Below, piece after piece: positions 50,675 through 63,885 of a stretch of DNA of 64,000 bases (positions are counted from its first letter, which is position 1; each line of letters starts with the position of its first letter). The translations under genes and the position numbers were made by a program. The notes beneath the pieces are model-generated. The model was given only the letters and a program-made list of their open reading frames with translations, did not search any database and was not told the DNA's origin. Origin of the DNA: Heterobilharzia americana (Eukaryota; Platyhelminthes; Trematoda; Strigeidida; Schistosomatidae); contig OX104128.1 in assembly GCA_944470555.2 (NCBI GenBank), forward strand, positions 61,325,257-61,389,256, written 5' to 3'.

Positions 50675-51055
50675 AAATAACCAACTATCTAACTAAGTAA
50701 CTAACTAACCAACTAACTAACTAACTAGCTAATTAACTACCTAACTAACCAAATAACCAACTAACTAACTTACCAACCAACTAACTAACTAAATGAATAA
50801 ATAATTGTCTTAATAACTAACTAAGTTACGAACTAACTAAATAAATAAATAAATAGATAAATACCTAACTAACTAACTACTTGACTAACTAAGTAACCGA
50901 CTAACTAACTAGCTAAGTAACTAACTGACTGGATAACTACCTAATTAACTAACTAAATGAATAATTAACTAAGTGAATAAATAAACAACTACCTAACCAA
51001 CTAAGTAAATACCTACCTACCTAACTACCTGGATAACTAACTAACTAGCTAAAGA
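50675..51055. repeat. Imperfect (CTAA)n tetranucleotide tract
   Basis: About 380 bp of CTAA/CTAG/CTAC/AAATA repeats with substitutions. It lies about 330 bp upstream of the CCDC170 start codon. Confidence 0.9.
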
Positions 51056-53065
51056 GAGTCTTGATCCGATTTTCGGTTCAGCTCTCAGGTGGAACCTCAT
51101 CTGCTTGGAAGCCATTAATCAAGGTTTGATCGTCTCATGTAGCAGGCAACGTGGCTGTAATTCATCTGCATGAAAGCCCAACGCTCCTGCCAAAGGACTC
51201 TATTAACATGCCCTCAATACTGATCAGTGCAATCGCAGAACTCCCTCCCCAACTTTCAGGGTTCAGTGCTTCCACATTCCCCAGGTAACCAGGTTATTTG
51301 AGGTTACTCACCTGCAAATGGAAGACATGATTGGGATGTGTCTGGCTGTAGTTCTACAATCCTGCAGAAGAGATGCACCTCACTTTGAAAGACTATCTCC
51401 TTCTAAAGGGAATTTCACATATGGGGGCTTCTTTGAGACTACTCATATTACTAAGGCTACAACTAATGACACCTGGCATGCTGTACCGACAAACGCCCAC
51501 CTATGCAAGGCAAAACCATAATCCCCGCTAAGGACTGCTTCAAAAACGTGACTACAGGAATTACCACTGAGTCCCACTTCACCCAGAGCAGAGGGCGGAA
51601 TCTTGAGGTTTAGCTTGACCGTCCGTGCTTTGAAAAACCGCACTGCTGATCTGCACATATGGATATCGTCAACCATGTTTACCGCTAAGTCACCTCTGAC
51701 AGTTCACTGGTTGATATCCAACGGGTTGTATGCAGGCTCACTGTAGCTGTGTAAATAAGCTCGACCTGTAATCACTGGTGCACATACCATCTCCCGTTTT
51801 CCAGGCCAGCAATGCAAATACCCACACCACTCTACTGTGCTTCAAATAGACTCTTCACGTTGACGCTTTAGCACACAACTAAGGTGTATACATTTCACTA
51901 CATAAAGAAATTCATAGTTACTTTTGCCAATAATTAAAGAAAAGTAGTACTCATAGAAGCTAAATACCAATTAGTTATTTAACAGAAGTTAGACCATGTA
52001 CAAATTGGTATGACATCTGTTTGAAAGAGAAAACTTTTATTTTGGAAAGAGCCTTCCCGTTTGTAGATTAGGATTAATTTTTGTCCAATAATTCAAAAAT
52101 CTTCAAAATTTCAACCTTTACGATTGATATTCTAACATAACAGTTTTACATTAGCATATCCAGATATCGAAACGAACTGAAAGACAAAGAAGTAAAATAT
52201 TATCACTAATGGCATAAAAGTCTCTAGATAGGAAGATCAGTTAATACCAATAACAGAAGTGATTTAATGCGTAAGATGAAAAAAAGTATGAATACATGCG
52301 GATAACTACTAATAGCTCCCAGTTATTGCACCTAGAGTGTCCAAACATCGGTTACGCTGGTCAGATGAACTGTAACCTTGAAGCCTTTACTTTCCCAAGA
52401 GGATCAGACTGGTAGTCAAACGTTCTACAGAGTGATAGCATTTTTCAGTCTGGTCACCTTTATTATGCGTTTAAAGATAGTTCTAAATGACTTGACATGG
52501 TTGGCCGAGACAGACGGTGATTAGGCATGTTTAATGTATATCTCGCCCAATTAATTTGATGCAGATATGAAACTTCATAAACCGAAGTAATTTTTATCTA
52601 AAACAGCACCTTATCAGGATGATGGTCCGATATCACTCGTATATTTCTATGGCAGTCAGACATTTTAAGTCTTTTGCTGCACTGAAGCTCCAATGGTCAT
52701 GTTTAATAATAATAAGCTAAGATGAACTGAACAATTCCTTAGTACACTCCACCCCTACTTGACAGTTAGATATCTCTCCAGTTGAAAATGGCATAAGTTA
52801 AGATTAGCAGACCCAGTCTTCTGAATCCATGCCAAACTTCAGCTGGCCACGAAGGCTGGTCCAACAACACGCGTGAGTGAAGTAATCAATCCATTCAATA
52901 ACTCTATACTCTAACTTCCAGCGAAATATTACAACGAACCATTCCACAAACAAACAACATGAATCCATTTGCTGAGGAACACATCTCAAACATCCTAAAA
53001 TCACCAAGCCAAGCGTCCGAAAGAATGCGTCCTACACTAACATATCCACTAAACGAGAATAAGTC
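51056..53065. other. Upstream flank of CCDC170, unclassified repeat-like DNA
   Basis: 51056-51870 is less AT-rich than its surroundings and looks like an old element, but no motif identifies it. 52740-53030 also has repeat character. No gene seen. Confidence 0.4.
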
Positions 53066-56000
53066 GTTTGCGTGCCCTAAATTAGCCAGAGTTTCCTGCT
53101 GGGAGATCGATCCCTGTTAAGTCAAATGAAGTCATAAAGCCCTTTATAAACAAGTCAGTGACGGTGATGAATGAAAACTAATAAACGCACAGTCAGTTAC
53201 CAGTATACGTTTCTGCGTAAAGTTCCCAATGAAATCCTAAAGGTTGACGAGATATGAATGGTAAAGAAATGACACACGTTTAAGTGCTCGCCAATTCGTC
53301 GGTTAAGGTTTTACTCTTCTTCTTTCCCTTTCAGATTCTCGAGGTCACCAGTAAATTCACACTCCTCTACGCGTCACCCTGCAACAATGTACCTGCCTAC
53401 AGGCTAGGCAAAAACGTGTGTACAACTAGCCGTTACAAGTCAACTATTTTCCAAACAAAAACCTCCTTTGTCGATATACTCGTAATTCCCCTTTCTTACA
53501 CTGGATTGAACTGTTCTACAGGGAATTCCAAGTCTGTCAACAAATAGTAATAACTAATACCCGTTGTACAAAAGATGGCTATTGCACCTCAGTATCCTAG
53601 TGGATAAGGCCCTGGCGTTTGAAGCGATGGGTATAAGGTTCAAGTCTAAATGGGAACACCATCATTCACTGGGGTGCAGGTACATCCGGCTGACGAGTCA
53701 AGAATAGCAAGAAACGCGCATCCTGAAGTCCTCTACTGTCCATAACTCCTCGTTACTTGAAATTGGAAAGCCTAAACTAAAGCATGAGCGCTTACTCTGT
53801 GTGATGTGAATTTTGCAACCTTAAAGATTTTATTAGAAAACTTTGTGTACGAATTGGATAGGAAGAGATTGATTTTCGACCCATTGATAGAAGTGAACGA
53901 GTTCTTACGTATTCGTTACGAAAATAAGTTTTTCTGTTTTTCTGTTCAGAGATGAACAGTCGAATTGCACATGGAAGTAAAATATGTCTACACAGTAGAG
54001 TACCAGATTTATGATCATACATGACGGTAATGACCACATAAATTTGCTGTTGTTCACTCGCATATCTTTAAGTACACATGGATACATATTTACTAATGTG
54101 GTCAACTGTGAATAATATCATGGGCGTCTTAACACTTTAAATCCTCAAGTTAGGGAGAAATCATCTAGGAATCCACTAGTTTCCCACGCGTTTCAGGTTA
54201 ACAGTTGGAAGTTAAGTAGATTAATTGCACATCTTAAGGGAACCGTCTTCAATTTTCGTTCAATCTCGCTTCATTCTAATGCTCTAAAAGTAGCTAACAT
54301 AATCTTTTATCAACATATCCAGTTACAAAACTGAAACTTATTGAGAAATCGCTTTTCTTGAAAATACATAACATTTCAGTACTACGAGGAGTTATATATC
54401 ATCACTGGCAAGACAGCAGTTGCAGTTGACACAAGTGAGGAGATGAAAATCCGTCTACAATTTCGAAAAGACCGCACTTCATGTGAAAGTTTCTGTGAGT
54501 CAGGAAGCACAGGACACTAGTGATGCTGAAAGTCTCTTGGTTTATAAGCCATTATAAAAGCGGTTTCTCAACTCCAGGATTGGAAGAAGGGTGGCAAACA
54601 GCCCCCTTGAGGTTGGAATAAGTAGGAAACACCCTGCTTTTTCTCTTCACTAACCAAAATTTACGCACATGATTGTGTAAGATAGCCAAAAATTTATCAA
54701 AAAACTACTGTCCTTGGCGTGCGAAGCAATATAAGACTTTTTATCTTCACTGTCGACTCTTGAACGTATGCTGAGACATTCTTTGCGGCATTTTCCGGAG
54801 TGATGAAATGGTAATTTGGGTGTAGATACTGTTTGCATCGTGTTAGTAATTGATGAAAATGGGTAGATGATTTTGCGAACCATGGTGCTGAAGCACTGCA
54901 ACAACCTATCAGTTACTTAACAGCTACAATGTCTCACATAATCTTTGCTTGCTTATTGTTAACTGTATCTGTCAAAGAACTTAGATATTGTAAATAATCC
55001 AGAAAATTGAAGATCACATACTTCAGCACTTCAAAAGGTTACGTGTTCATTGTGTATTTGGCCTGTATCAATCAGCGATTAAGCATAACTGTGAACTGCT
55101 CCAAAGAGTGAACCTGAAGGAAAGCACAAAAGACTTGAAAACCATATTAAGGCCCTACACTGTAGATATTTAGAAGCATTCATTCCATACCTCTTCCTTT
55201 AACGCTCCAGAGCCTATATATGATCTTATCTCAAAACTCACAACACTTTCATTTCGGTTCTTCTTGATTGAAATGAAAATCTTATAGAAAAGATCCAGCA
55301 GAGACTAATAAAAAGTACTGCACAACTGAGAAGTAAGCCTGACTAGTATCAACTTCAAGAAATTTGTCTTAGCACACTCAGTTACTGCACGCTGAGAGGG
55401 AGCCTGACAACTTTTGACAAAATCATAGGCAACACGAGTTACTTAAAGAGGAAAATCTTACCAGCGAGGTAGTACTGTTCCCTTAAGGGAATTAGAAATG
55501 AATCCAAGCAAATTCTAGTTCCGAAACTAAGTTTTCTTTTTTGTCTCATTGCGCATTATCAACTATCGTTTGACTATCACTTGTTATTAAATGCAATTAA
55601 ATTTTTGCACCTGACAAGTCACTGATTCATTCCTTTCTCTTCTTTACTCCAAATAAAGATTTTCAAAATCCTAGACTTACGTGTGCTCTCCTGTCACTCA
55701 CCCTGCAACATCATAGGTAAAAAATACAATAAAGCCTATCAACATCAGGTCGTTACATATTTCCCGTAGCAATCAAAATGAGAACAGTTATCAAAAAAGA
55801 TAAAACTCGAGCACATTGCGCCTCGATTTTGTGCATTCTGTAGTTAACTGTCAGTTCATTTGTCTGCTATCTTATCAGTAGACAGCTTAAATACGAATTT
55901 TAAATGGTTATATGACTACAGATAAGTTGTGTTATTTTGACAGACGAAACTAAGTTAAATGATTAGTATTGTGTTTATCTGTCGTCAATATTTGTAATAT

Positions 56001-56130
56001 CCCTTTCACAGGCTTGCATAAACCAAGTGATCTCTTACCACTAGCTTCGGGCTCTACCGAATAGTTTCCAGGTGTTTGGTGGATTCCGATACAGCAAATT
56101 CACACACTCCACCATCTCTAGCTGTGACAA
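53066..56130 (+). repeat. Left arm of a 3.07 kb inverted repeat
   Basis: The reverse complement of 60257-63322. Every long stretch I compared was identical except one T-run difference (five T near 55600, six in the partner) and two substitutions near the inner end. The arm holds a hammerhead SINE, unrecognised 60-90 residue frames, and at 55270-55440 a plus-strand remnant like a non-LTR reverse-transcriptase C terminus (IQQRLIKSTAQLRSKP). Weak similarity continues outward for about 40 bp. Confidence 0.9.
53588..53748 (+). mobile_element. Hammerhead SINE in the left inverted-repeat arm
   Basis: Box-A-like TAGTGGATAAGG, box-B-like GGTTCAAGTC, then the core CTGACGAG (53690-53697) and GAAAC. The conserved core bases are intact, but stem II is disrupted (GTCA opposite GCAA). 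Confidence 0.7.
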
Positions 56131-56215
56131 ACCACAAAGGGTGTCAAGCTCATGTTAAAAGACAACATCTATCGGACTCTTTTCAAAGCACTTTCTGGAC
56201 GTTCTACACACTCGG
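56131..56215 (+). repeat. Short inverted repeat inside the spacer, left unit
   Basis: About 80 bp starting CCACAAAGGGTGTCAAGCTC, directly at the inner end of the left arm. It is the reverse complement of 58820-58902, with scattered differences. Confidence 0.75.
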
Positions 56216-57279
56216 ACCGAGAAGCAACCATAGATGCATAACAAATGTTTTGGAAAATGGTGTGTGTCGTCTATGACGAACACAAGCGACAGTAGAACCA
56301 GCTTGATTATCTTACTTTTCGCTGAAGTATCGAAAGGCTTATGGTTAGTCAAATGAAATCGGCTTGGTAGTGAGAGATTGGCTGAATACTGTCAGATACT
56401 ATGATTCTGTCATCTTCACGAACACTGTATCGCCTTTTATCGGGGCAGCTTGGCACTCCAAGAAAAGCCACCATCCATACGAGTATCTTAGAACACTATC
56501 AAAGAATCTGAGGATACCCTTCTCCTCTCATGACAACCGGATATTGTCAGCACCTGTTAAACCGGAACTGAGCCTGACAAACCATGATCACTGAAAGATG
56601 AGAGTAAATCGGAGGTTGAAAATTCACACTGAAACACCATGATGGTTGTACATGAATCGCAGAACTGCCAAGTGACTGATCTGCTAAGTATCAGTACCTC
56701 TATGATGCCAAACAATGGCAGAGGATCCCAAAAATTCGGTCTTGACAATATACTGGCTGGCAGCATCAGCAGATTGATAAAATCAACACTTCTGAGGTTT
56801 ATCCGCACTCCTAGACTATTTGTCATCCGATTCTACTGACATACCTCTTTCACAGGCGTTCAACACGGTTGGCATAAAGTGAAAGTCCTCATGGCTGCTT
56901 AATACGTATATGGGAGAGTAAGCCAATACGCGCTAGACGAGAAGATATATGCAGCCGCCAGTACCTCTAAGATCAGTCGTTGGCATGCAGACATAGGTCA
57001 GTGAATCAGGTACATCGAGTACTGATGCTTCTGCTACTACAACACCCTCACAAACTGAAAGTGAAGCGCGAAAAGCGGTATGGTGCCAATCTTGTAAAGA
57101 AGAGCGATCTTAGGCCCGATTGCTCAAGTGCTCCCCTTACAGAAATATGCAACCAGTCCTTTCCTTCCATTCGGTACACCATAACATATGTATAAAGCAA
57201 CGTGAGGAGACGAAGATGGAAAGCAGAAGAGATAAGGATGCTTCGTGAACACCTGCACTCTGGCATCATATTTTCCATA

Positions 57280-58800
57280 AAATCTTGGCTCTCGCCAGAC
57301 AATTTTGACAGAGAGATGCGTGTCACTGGCATGCAACTCTTTCGCCAGGGCAGAAAACTCAGAGCGGCGGCGGAGTGACTCTCTGAGTAATCTCCCATTT
57401 GAAGGCAAAAGTGGTGGGCGATACGGCTTTCATCCAACCTTTAGACTCCTTATGGTGCTACTTCACTTTCCACTGGATCAAATACCTGATCGGGGTGATA
57501 CGTCAGTCCTCTACCACCTCCCCTGCCAGTAGGGAAATAGTCATCAGGATATTCTTGTCGACTCACTCTGCAAATTACAACTCAATCATTACCGGGAGTT
57601 TCAACACTCCTTCCATCCTCTTCGAGAGGAAAGAGAGGCTGGTCCTCCAGTCAGCAGCTGAAAAGTGCGACTAAATCTGCTAGTCTCTCAGAGAAATTGG
57701 GTGGTGCCACACGTTGGCAGCCTAGCGGAAATGCGTCAGGCCTGGAATACGTTCTGACGAACAATGATCTTCTCATTGAGAAGAACGTATTCAACCGCAA
57801 CGTGACCTCAGTGATCATCTAGTAATAACTTTCTCCATGATAACTAAGAAAACCCTGCAACCAGAGATAACTAATACCTTCCCTTTCTGCAGCCAACTAC
57901 GACAGAGAGGTTGCCTCATGAATGCACCATGGTCTGTAGACTGGACTCATGTCACAATAGATCGTCAATGGACACGGGTGACGGAAACACTCCTCGATGC
58001 CATTAGTCACAGTGTGCCAACCGTCACACATCAACCGACAGTGAGAACCTTATGGTGGAAGCGCGAGAAAGAGGTTTACTGAAACCAGAGACCAGGCCCG
58101 GTTCAAGTGGCATTCAACAGTCATGGAGCCCGACTTCTTGAACTAATGAAATATTTGCAGCCTCTGCAACATAAGAGTTCGTAACGGCAGGTGTAGCTAT
58201 GAAACAAACCTGGTGTGAAGGTAGCTCTGAAAACCTGTACCAAATTACGTCGAAAAAGCAGTTGGACAGCAAAGGAGTTAATTATTATCAAAGGTCCCAG
58301 TGGAAATGGACTAAGCAATCCATAAATAGCTGACCTTCCTAGCTCACGCCTCGAAGTGCACCTTAGCACTTCTTTCATTAAATGTGCACCGGTGCTATAC
58401 GACCCTAATCAGACCATAAACAACGAATGTCTACCACATCCCTACTACACAGAAAAAAGTATCGGGGAAATATTCAGGCTGCGTCCAGGCGAATCCCCCG
58501 ACTACGACAACCTGAGGATTAACATCCCTAAAGAAATGCATCGGCAAACTCCCCAAACACTCGTCAGAGTAATGCAAAATTCCTAAATTAGAGGATTACA
58601 CAATCTAGTAAACCAGTTTCAAGGGGTTGGACAAAAGAAGTCCTAGCAGATACAGACCGATTGCCTAATTCCTATGCTGCTCAAAGCATTAGAAAGCCAG
58701 ATAGCAAATGAGATATAGGAATTCATTAACAGAAAAGACAAAAATAGATACTGTTCCGCATAGCTTGAGGAAAGGTTGTTGATACTTCACAAACTAACAA
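57280..58800 (+). mobile_element. Decayed non-LTR retrotransposon (endonuclease to reverse-transcriptase start)
   Basis: In the inverted-repeat spacer, shifted plus-strand frames give SIITGSFNTPSI (endonuclease GDFN-like), SDHLVITF (endonuclease SDH-like), WSVDWTHVTIDRQW and TVRTLWWKREKEVY (linker), GEIFRLRPGESPDYDNLRI, and SRYRPIA (reverse-transcriptase start). Clade not assigned; jockey- or CR1-like. Inactive. Confidence 0.65.
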
Positions 58801-58819
58801 ACTGAATTAGATACAGTTT

Positions 58820-58902
58820 CGGAGTGCCTAGGATGTCTAGAAAGTGTTTTGAAAAGAGCCTGATAGATGTTGTCTTTTAACATGAGCTTGACACCCTTTG
58901 TG
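58820..58902 (-). repeat. Short inverted repeat inside the spacer, right unit
   Basis: The partner of 56131-56215. Together they enclose the non-LTR remnant. Confidence 0.75.
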
Positions 58903-60256
58903 GCTGGGTAAGGGATACAGAAGTTCCACCTAAAGTGGTCTTCGTCCGTGGTGGTGTTCGCATGGCTACAGACCTAACTTTGTTTTCAGATTTCCTTGTG
59001 CTATCCTTTGGTGTTGATCTTCTTTTTTTCAAGCAGGTACATGGCTTTTCTAGGTGAAGATTAGCTCATCAGTATCCTTCGTATGAAGTGCAGGGAGCTT
59101 TCTGAATTCCGGGTAAGTGTATCAGAACCATTTGAATAGTTATCTCTTCGTGAATTTATGGTACTGTTGGGGTACTATGCTGTTACAATGACAATGTATC
59201 AATCAGTGACATAAGTTGGACGGGAATGGCTCTTCTACTACCATTACGACTTTAATCCAAATACTACAGATATCAGATGTTATGGTGCAGCCTATTTTCC
59301 TTGGAAATGGTGCAGTATTTTGCGGTGAACTGCCTGTGGCTATCTTGTTCCTGCGTTTACCACGTTGTTTCCTCTTTTTTCGCATACTCTGATCCTCTCA
59401 GGGTTTGGAACTACCTTGCGTCGTCTGTGTGGTAACTATGGGTATCCTAGAAATGGGGTTGGCCGCTTCTTTAGGATATCGGGGTTCTGTTCCACCCTTA
59501 ATTGGCTGTGGATACAATCTGAGGTGTTGTTTCAGGATCAGTACCCCTCCTACTGTACGTTTGCATTATCCATGCAAATGCCTCAGATCTACCGATTCGG
59601 TCTGACATGACAGTATTATAAAAATGTATTTAACAGTGACACAGAGATCGAAGATTGAATGCAGTGAAAGAACAGAATGTCTAAAAAAATTTATGTAGGC
59701 TTACCTTCAGACACTTCTCATTTGTCCCTCTGCACTTGGTCAACGGGCTTAACCGTGATCCCCACTGATGCATGCCGAATCAGATGAGATGTTTCCTGGG
59801 AAATGCCCTCCGTAGAGGACCCGAAGATAAAGCAGTTGAGCAGTTGAAACAACTGAGAACCAGTGACAGAAGGTAGATTGGCAGGTCATAGTAACTAATT
59901 ATGCTGAGTTTTTCTTTTCCGAGTTGTTTTAATGACCGGGTGGTGGTGATTAGGAGTTTTTAGGTCGAATTCTAGAGTATAACCTCACGTTCTCCTTTCT
60001 CTATGGCTGGCTCTATCGTTTCTTCTAATTCATTTGCTTACATCATGTTACTCTTCCCTTTACTTTAGATTCTTCCTCTTTTAATCTTTTCCATTTTCTC
60101 TGATTTATTTCCCGTAACCTTATTTTTCTTTTTCTCTTCCTTGTGTAACTAATGTGAGTAGCCGTGTGTTGACATCAAACTTTATTTTCCGCATCTGTTC
60201 GAGCAATATCATTCGCCTCACAAAAAATCCAACCAACACGCAATCAAGCATGGAGC
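58902..60256. other. Right part of the inverted-repeat spacer
   Basis: Unique-looking sequence with pyrimidine-rich stretches (60000-60140) and short frames only. No domain recognised. Confidence 0.4.
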
Positions 60257-63200
60257 TTGTCACAGCTAGAGATGGTGGAGTGTGTGAATTTGCTGTATCT
60301 GAATCCACTAAACACCTGGAAACTATTCGGTAGAGCCCGAAGCTAGTGGTAAGAGATCACTTGGTTTATGCAAGCCTGTGAAAGGGATATTACAAATATT
60401 GACGACAGATAAACACAATACTAATCATTTAACTTAGTTTCGTCTGTCAAAATAACACAACTTATCTGTAGTCATATAACCATTTAAAATTCGTATTTAA
60501 GCTGTCTACTGATAAGATAGCAGACAAATGAACTGACAGTTAACTACAGAATGCACAAAATCGAGGCGCAATGTGCTCGAGTTTTATCTTTTTTGATAAC
60601 TGTTCTCATTTTGATTGCTACGGGAAATATGTAACGACCTGATGTTGATAGGCTTTATTGTATTTTTTACCTATGATGTTGCAGGGTGAGTGACAGGAGA
60701 GCACACGTAAGTCTAGGATTTTGAAAATCTTTATTTGGAGTAAAGAAGAGAAAGGAATGAATCAGTGACTTGTCAGGTGCAAAAAATTTAATTGCATTTA
60801 ATAACAAGTGATAGTCAAACGATAGTTGATAATGCGCAATGAGACAAAAAAGAAAACTTAGTTTCGGAACTAGAATTTGCTTGGATTCATTTCTAATTCC
60901 CTTAAGGGAACAGTACTACCTCGCTGGTAAGATTTTCCTCTTTAAGTAACTCGTGTTGCCTATGATTTTGTCAAAAGTTGTCAGGCTCCCTCTCAGCGTG
61001 CAGTAACTGAGTGTGCTAAGACAAATTTCTTGAAGTTGATACTAGTCAGGCTTACTTCTCAGTTGTGCAGTACTTTTTATTAGTCTCTGCTGGATCTTTT
61101 CTATAAGATTTTCATTTCAATCAAGAAGAACCGAAATGAAAGTGTTGTGAGTTTTGAGATAAGATCATATATAGGCTCTGGAGCGTTAAAGGAAGAGGTA
61201 TGGAATGAATGCTTCTAAATATCTACAGTGTAGGGCCTTAATATGGTTTTCAAGTCTTTTGTGCTTTCCTTCAGGTTCACTCTTTGGAGCAGTTCACAGT
61301 TATGCTTAATCGCTGATTGATACAGGCCAAATACACAATGAACACGTAACCTTTTGAAGTGCTGAAGTATGTGATCTTCAATTTTCTGGATTATTTACAA
61401 TATCTAAGTTCTTTGACAGATACAGTTAACAATAAGCAAGCAAAGATTATGTGAGACATTGTAGCTGTTAAGTAACTGATAGGTTGTTGCAGTGCTTCAG
61501 CACCATGGTTCGCAAAATCATCTACCCATTTTCATCAATTACTAACACGATGCAAACAGTATCTACACCCAAATTACCATTTCATCACTCCGGAAAATGC
61601 CGCAAAGAATGTCTCAGCATACGTTCAAGAGTCGACAGTGAAGATAAAAAGTCTTATATTGCTTCGCACGCCAAGGACAGTAGTTTTTTGATAAATTTTT
61701 GGCTATCTTACACAATCATGTGCGTAAATTTTGGTTAGTGAAGAGAAAAAGCAGGGTGTTTCCTACTTATTCCAACCTCAAGGGGGCTGTTTGCCACCCT
61801 TCTTCCAATCCTGGAGTTGAGAAACCGCTTTTATAATGGCTTATAAACCAAGAGACTTTCAGCATCACTAGTGTCCTGTGCTTCCTGACTCACAGAAACT
61901 TTCACATGAAGTGCGGTCTTTTCGAAATTGTAGACGGATTTTCATCTCCTCACTTGTGTCAACTGCAACTGCTGTCTTGCCAGTGATGATATATAACTCC
62001 TCGTAGTACTGAAATGTTATGTATTTTCAAGAAAAGCGATTTCTCAATAAGTTTCAGTTTTGTAACTGGATATGTTGATAAAAGATTATGTTAGCTACTT
62101 TTAGAGCATTAGAATGAAGCGAGATTGAACGAAAATTGAAGACGGTTCCCTTAAGATGTGCAATTAATCTACTTAACTTCCAACTGTTAACCTGAAACGC
62201 GTGGGAAACTAGTGGATTCCTAGATGATTTCTCCCTAACTTGAGGATTTAAAGTGTTAAGACGCCCATGATATTATTCACAGTTGACCACATTAGTAAAT
62301 ATGTATCCATGTGTACTTAAAGATATGCGAGTGAACAACAGCAAATTTATGTGGTCATTACCGTCATGTATGATCATAAATCTGGTACTCTACTGTGTAG
62401 ACATATTTTACTTCCATGTGCAATTCGACTGTTCATCTCTGAACAGAAAAACAGAAAAACTTATTTTCGTAACGAATACGTAAGAACTCGTTCACTTCTA
62501 TCAATGGGTCGAAAATCAATCTCTTCCTATCCAATTCGTACACAAAGTTTTCTAATAAAATCTTTAAGGTTGCAAAATTCACATCACACAGAGTAAGCGC
62601 TCATGCTTTAGTTTAGGCTTTCCAATTTCAAGTAACGAGGAGTTATGGACAGTAGAGGACTTCAGGATGCGCGTTTCTTGCTATTCTTGACTCGTCAGCC
62701 GGATGTACCTGCACCCCAGTGAATGATGGTGTTCCCATTTAGACTTGAACCTTATACCCATCGCTTCAAACGCCAGGGCCTTATCCACTAGGATACTGAG
62801 GTGCAATAGCCATCTTTTGTACAACGGGTATTAGTTATTACTATTTGTTGACAGACTTGGAATTCCCTGTAGAACAGTTCAATCCAGTGTAAGAAAGGGG
62901 AATTACGAGTATATCGACAAAGGAGGTTTTTGTTTGGAAAATAGTTGACTTGTAACGGCTAGTTGTACACACGTTTTTGCCTAGCCTGTAGGCAGGTACA
63001 TTGTTGCAGGGTGACGCGTAGAGGAGTGTGAATTTACTGGTGACCTCGAGAATCTGAAAGGGAAAGAAGAAGAGTAAAACCTTAACCGACGAATTGGCGA
63101 GCACTTAAACGTGTGTCATTTCTTTACCATTCATATCTCGTCAACCTTTAGGATTTCATTGGGAACTTTACGCAGAAACGTATACTGGTAACTGACTGTG

Positions 63201-63322
63201 CGTTTATTAGTTTTCATTCATCACCGTCACTGACTTGTTTATAAAGGGCTTTATGACTTCATTTGACTTAACAGGGATCGATCTCCCAGCAGGAAACTCT
63301 GGCTAATTTAGGGCACGCAAAC
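60257..63322 (-). repeat. Right arm of a 3.07 kb inverted repeat
   Basis: The mirror image of 53066-56130 and 1 bp longer. All frames found in the left arm recur here on the opposite strand with identical translations. Outside 63322 the sequence becomes unique within about 40 bp and leads into the candidate gene at 63364. Confidence 0.9.
62640..62800 (-). mobile_element. Hammerhead SINE in the right inverted-repeat arm
   Basis: The mirror image of the copy at 53588-53748, with the same bases wherever compared. It was duplicated with the arm, not inserted independently. Confidence 0.7.
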
Positions 63323-63363
63323 AACTTAGTCTCATTCGCTGAATATGTTTATACAAGGTGAAT

Positions 63364-63664
63364 ATGTCAAATATTAATATCAATTTCCTGCGTAGAAAAT
63401 TGATCGTTTTTATTCACGAATACCAGCGTGAGCTCCTATTTTGGGTGCTAGATTTTAGGAAGGTGAATAACCCTCGAACAAAATACGTTTGTTGCCTGCT
63501 TTTATATTTCAGTGAGCTTATGAATCTAGGTGCATTTTTATACAATTTCATATATGTATATTATATCCTACTTAGCTGCATTTGTCATGCCTTTGGTAAA
63601 TTCACCCTAGCCGACACATCAGGTTTTCAACATCGTTTTCGAAGAAGACGAAGTACAATTAAAC
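63364..63664 (+). CDS. Candidate first exon of an unidentified membrane-protein gene
   Basis: A 301-nt open frame from ATG 63364 (MSNININFLRRKL) to a GTGAGT donor. It contains one or two hydrophobic stretches (CCLLLYF; AFLYNFIYVYYILLSCIC) and a basic patch, RFRRRRSTIK. It starts 42 bp outside the right arm of the large inverted repeat. I do not recognise the product. The exon could begin later, at one of several internal AG sites. Confidence 0.4.
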
Positions 63665-63781
63665 GTGAGTGTCTTTACGCATAATAGAGACAGTTGAATT
63701 TCATGAGTAACAACATATAGAAACAAACCACGCGGTGTTTTTGTTCACCTGGTTACTCAACATATGCTTTCTGTGTAACAG

Positions 63782-63885
63782 AACTAAACAATACACAACT
63801 CAATATCAAGCTAGTAGAAATAACTGAAAAGATGTTTTCTCGACTGGATTCAAGCTTGTTTGAGAGGCAACAACAAATAATACAG
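63782..63885 (+). CDS. Candidate second exon of the same gene
   Basis: The exon lies between GTGTAACAG and GTGAGAG and is phase-compatible with the previous exon (phase 1). It encodes QLNNTQLNIKLVEITEKMFS followed by RLDSSLFERQQQIIQ, an amphipathic helix. The 117-nt intron fits the short 5' introns seen in CCDC170. The gene would continue beyond the window. Confidence 0.45.

Noticed and set aside
50675..51055. CRISPR array or telomeric repeat
   Set aside because: The unit is an irregular tetranucleotide without spacers and differs from the TTAGGG-type repeat of flatworm telomeres.
53284..54904. Arm frames (for example 53284-53547, 53792-54037, 54650-54904) as genes
   Set aside because: They are conserved between arms only because the arms are a recent duplicate; no domain or splice pattern supports coding.
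53066..63322. A large DNA transposon with 3 kb terminal inverted repeats
   Set aside because: No transposase-like frame was seen in the spacer or arms, only non-LTR remnants, and no target-site duplication is evident.
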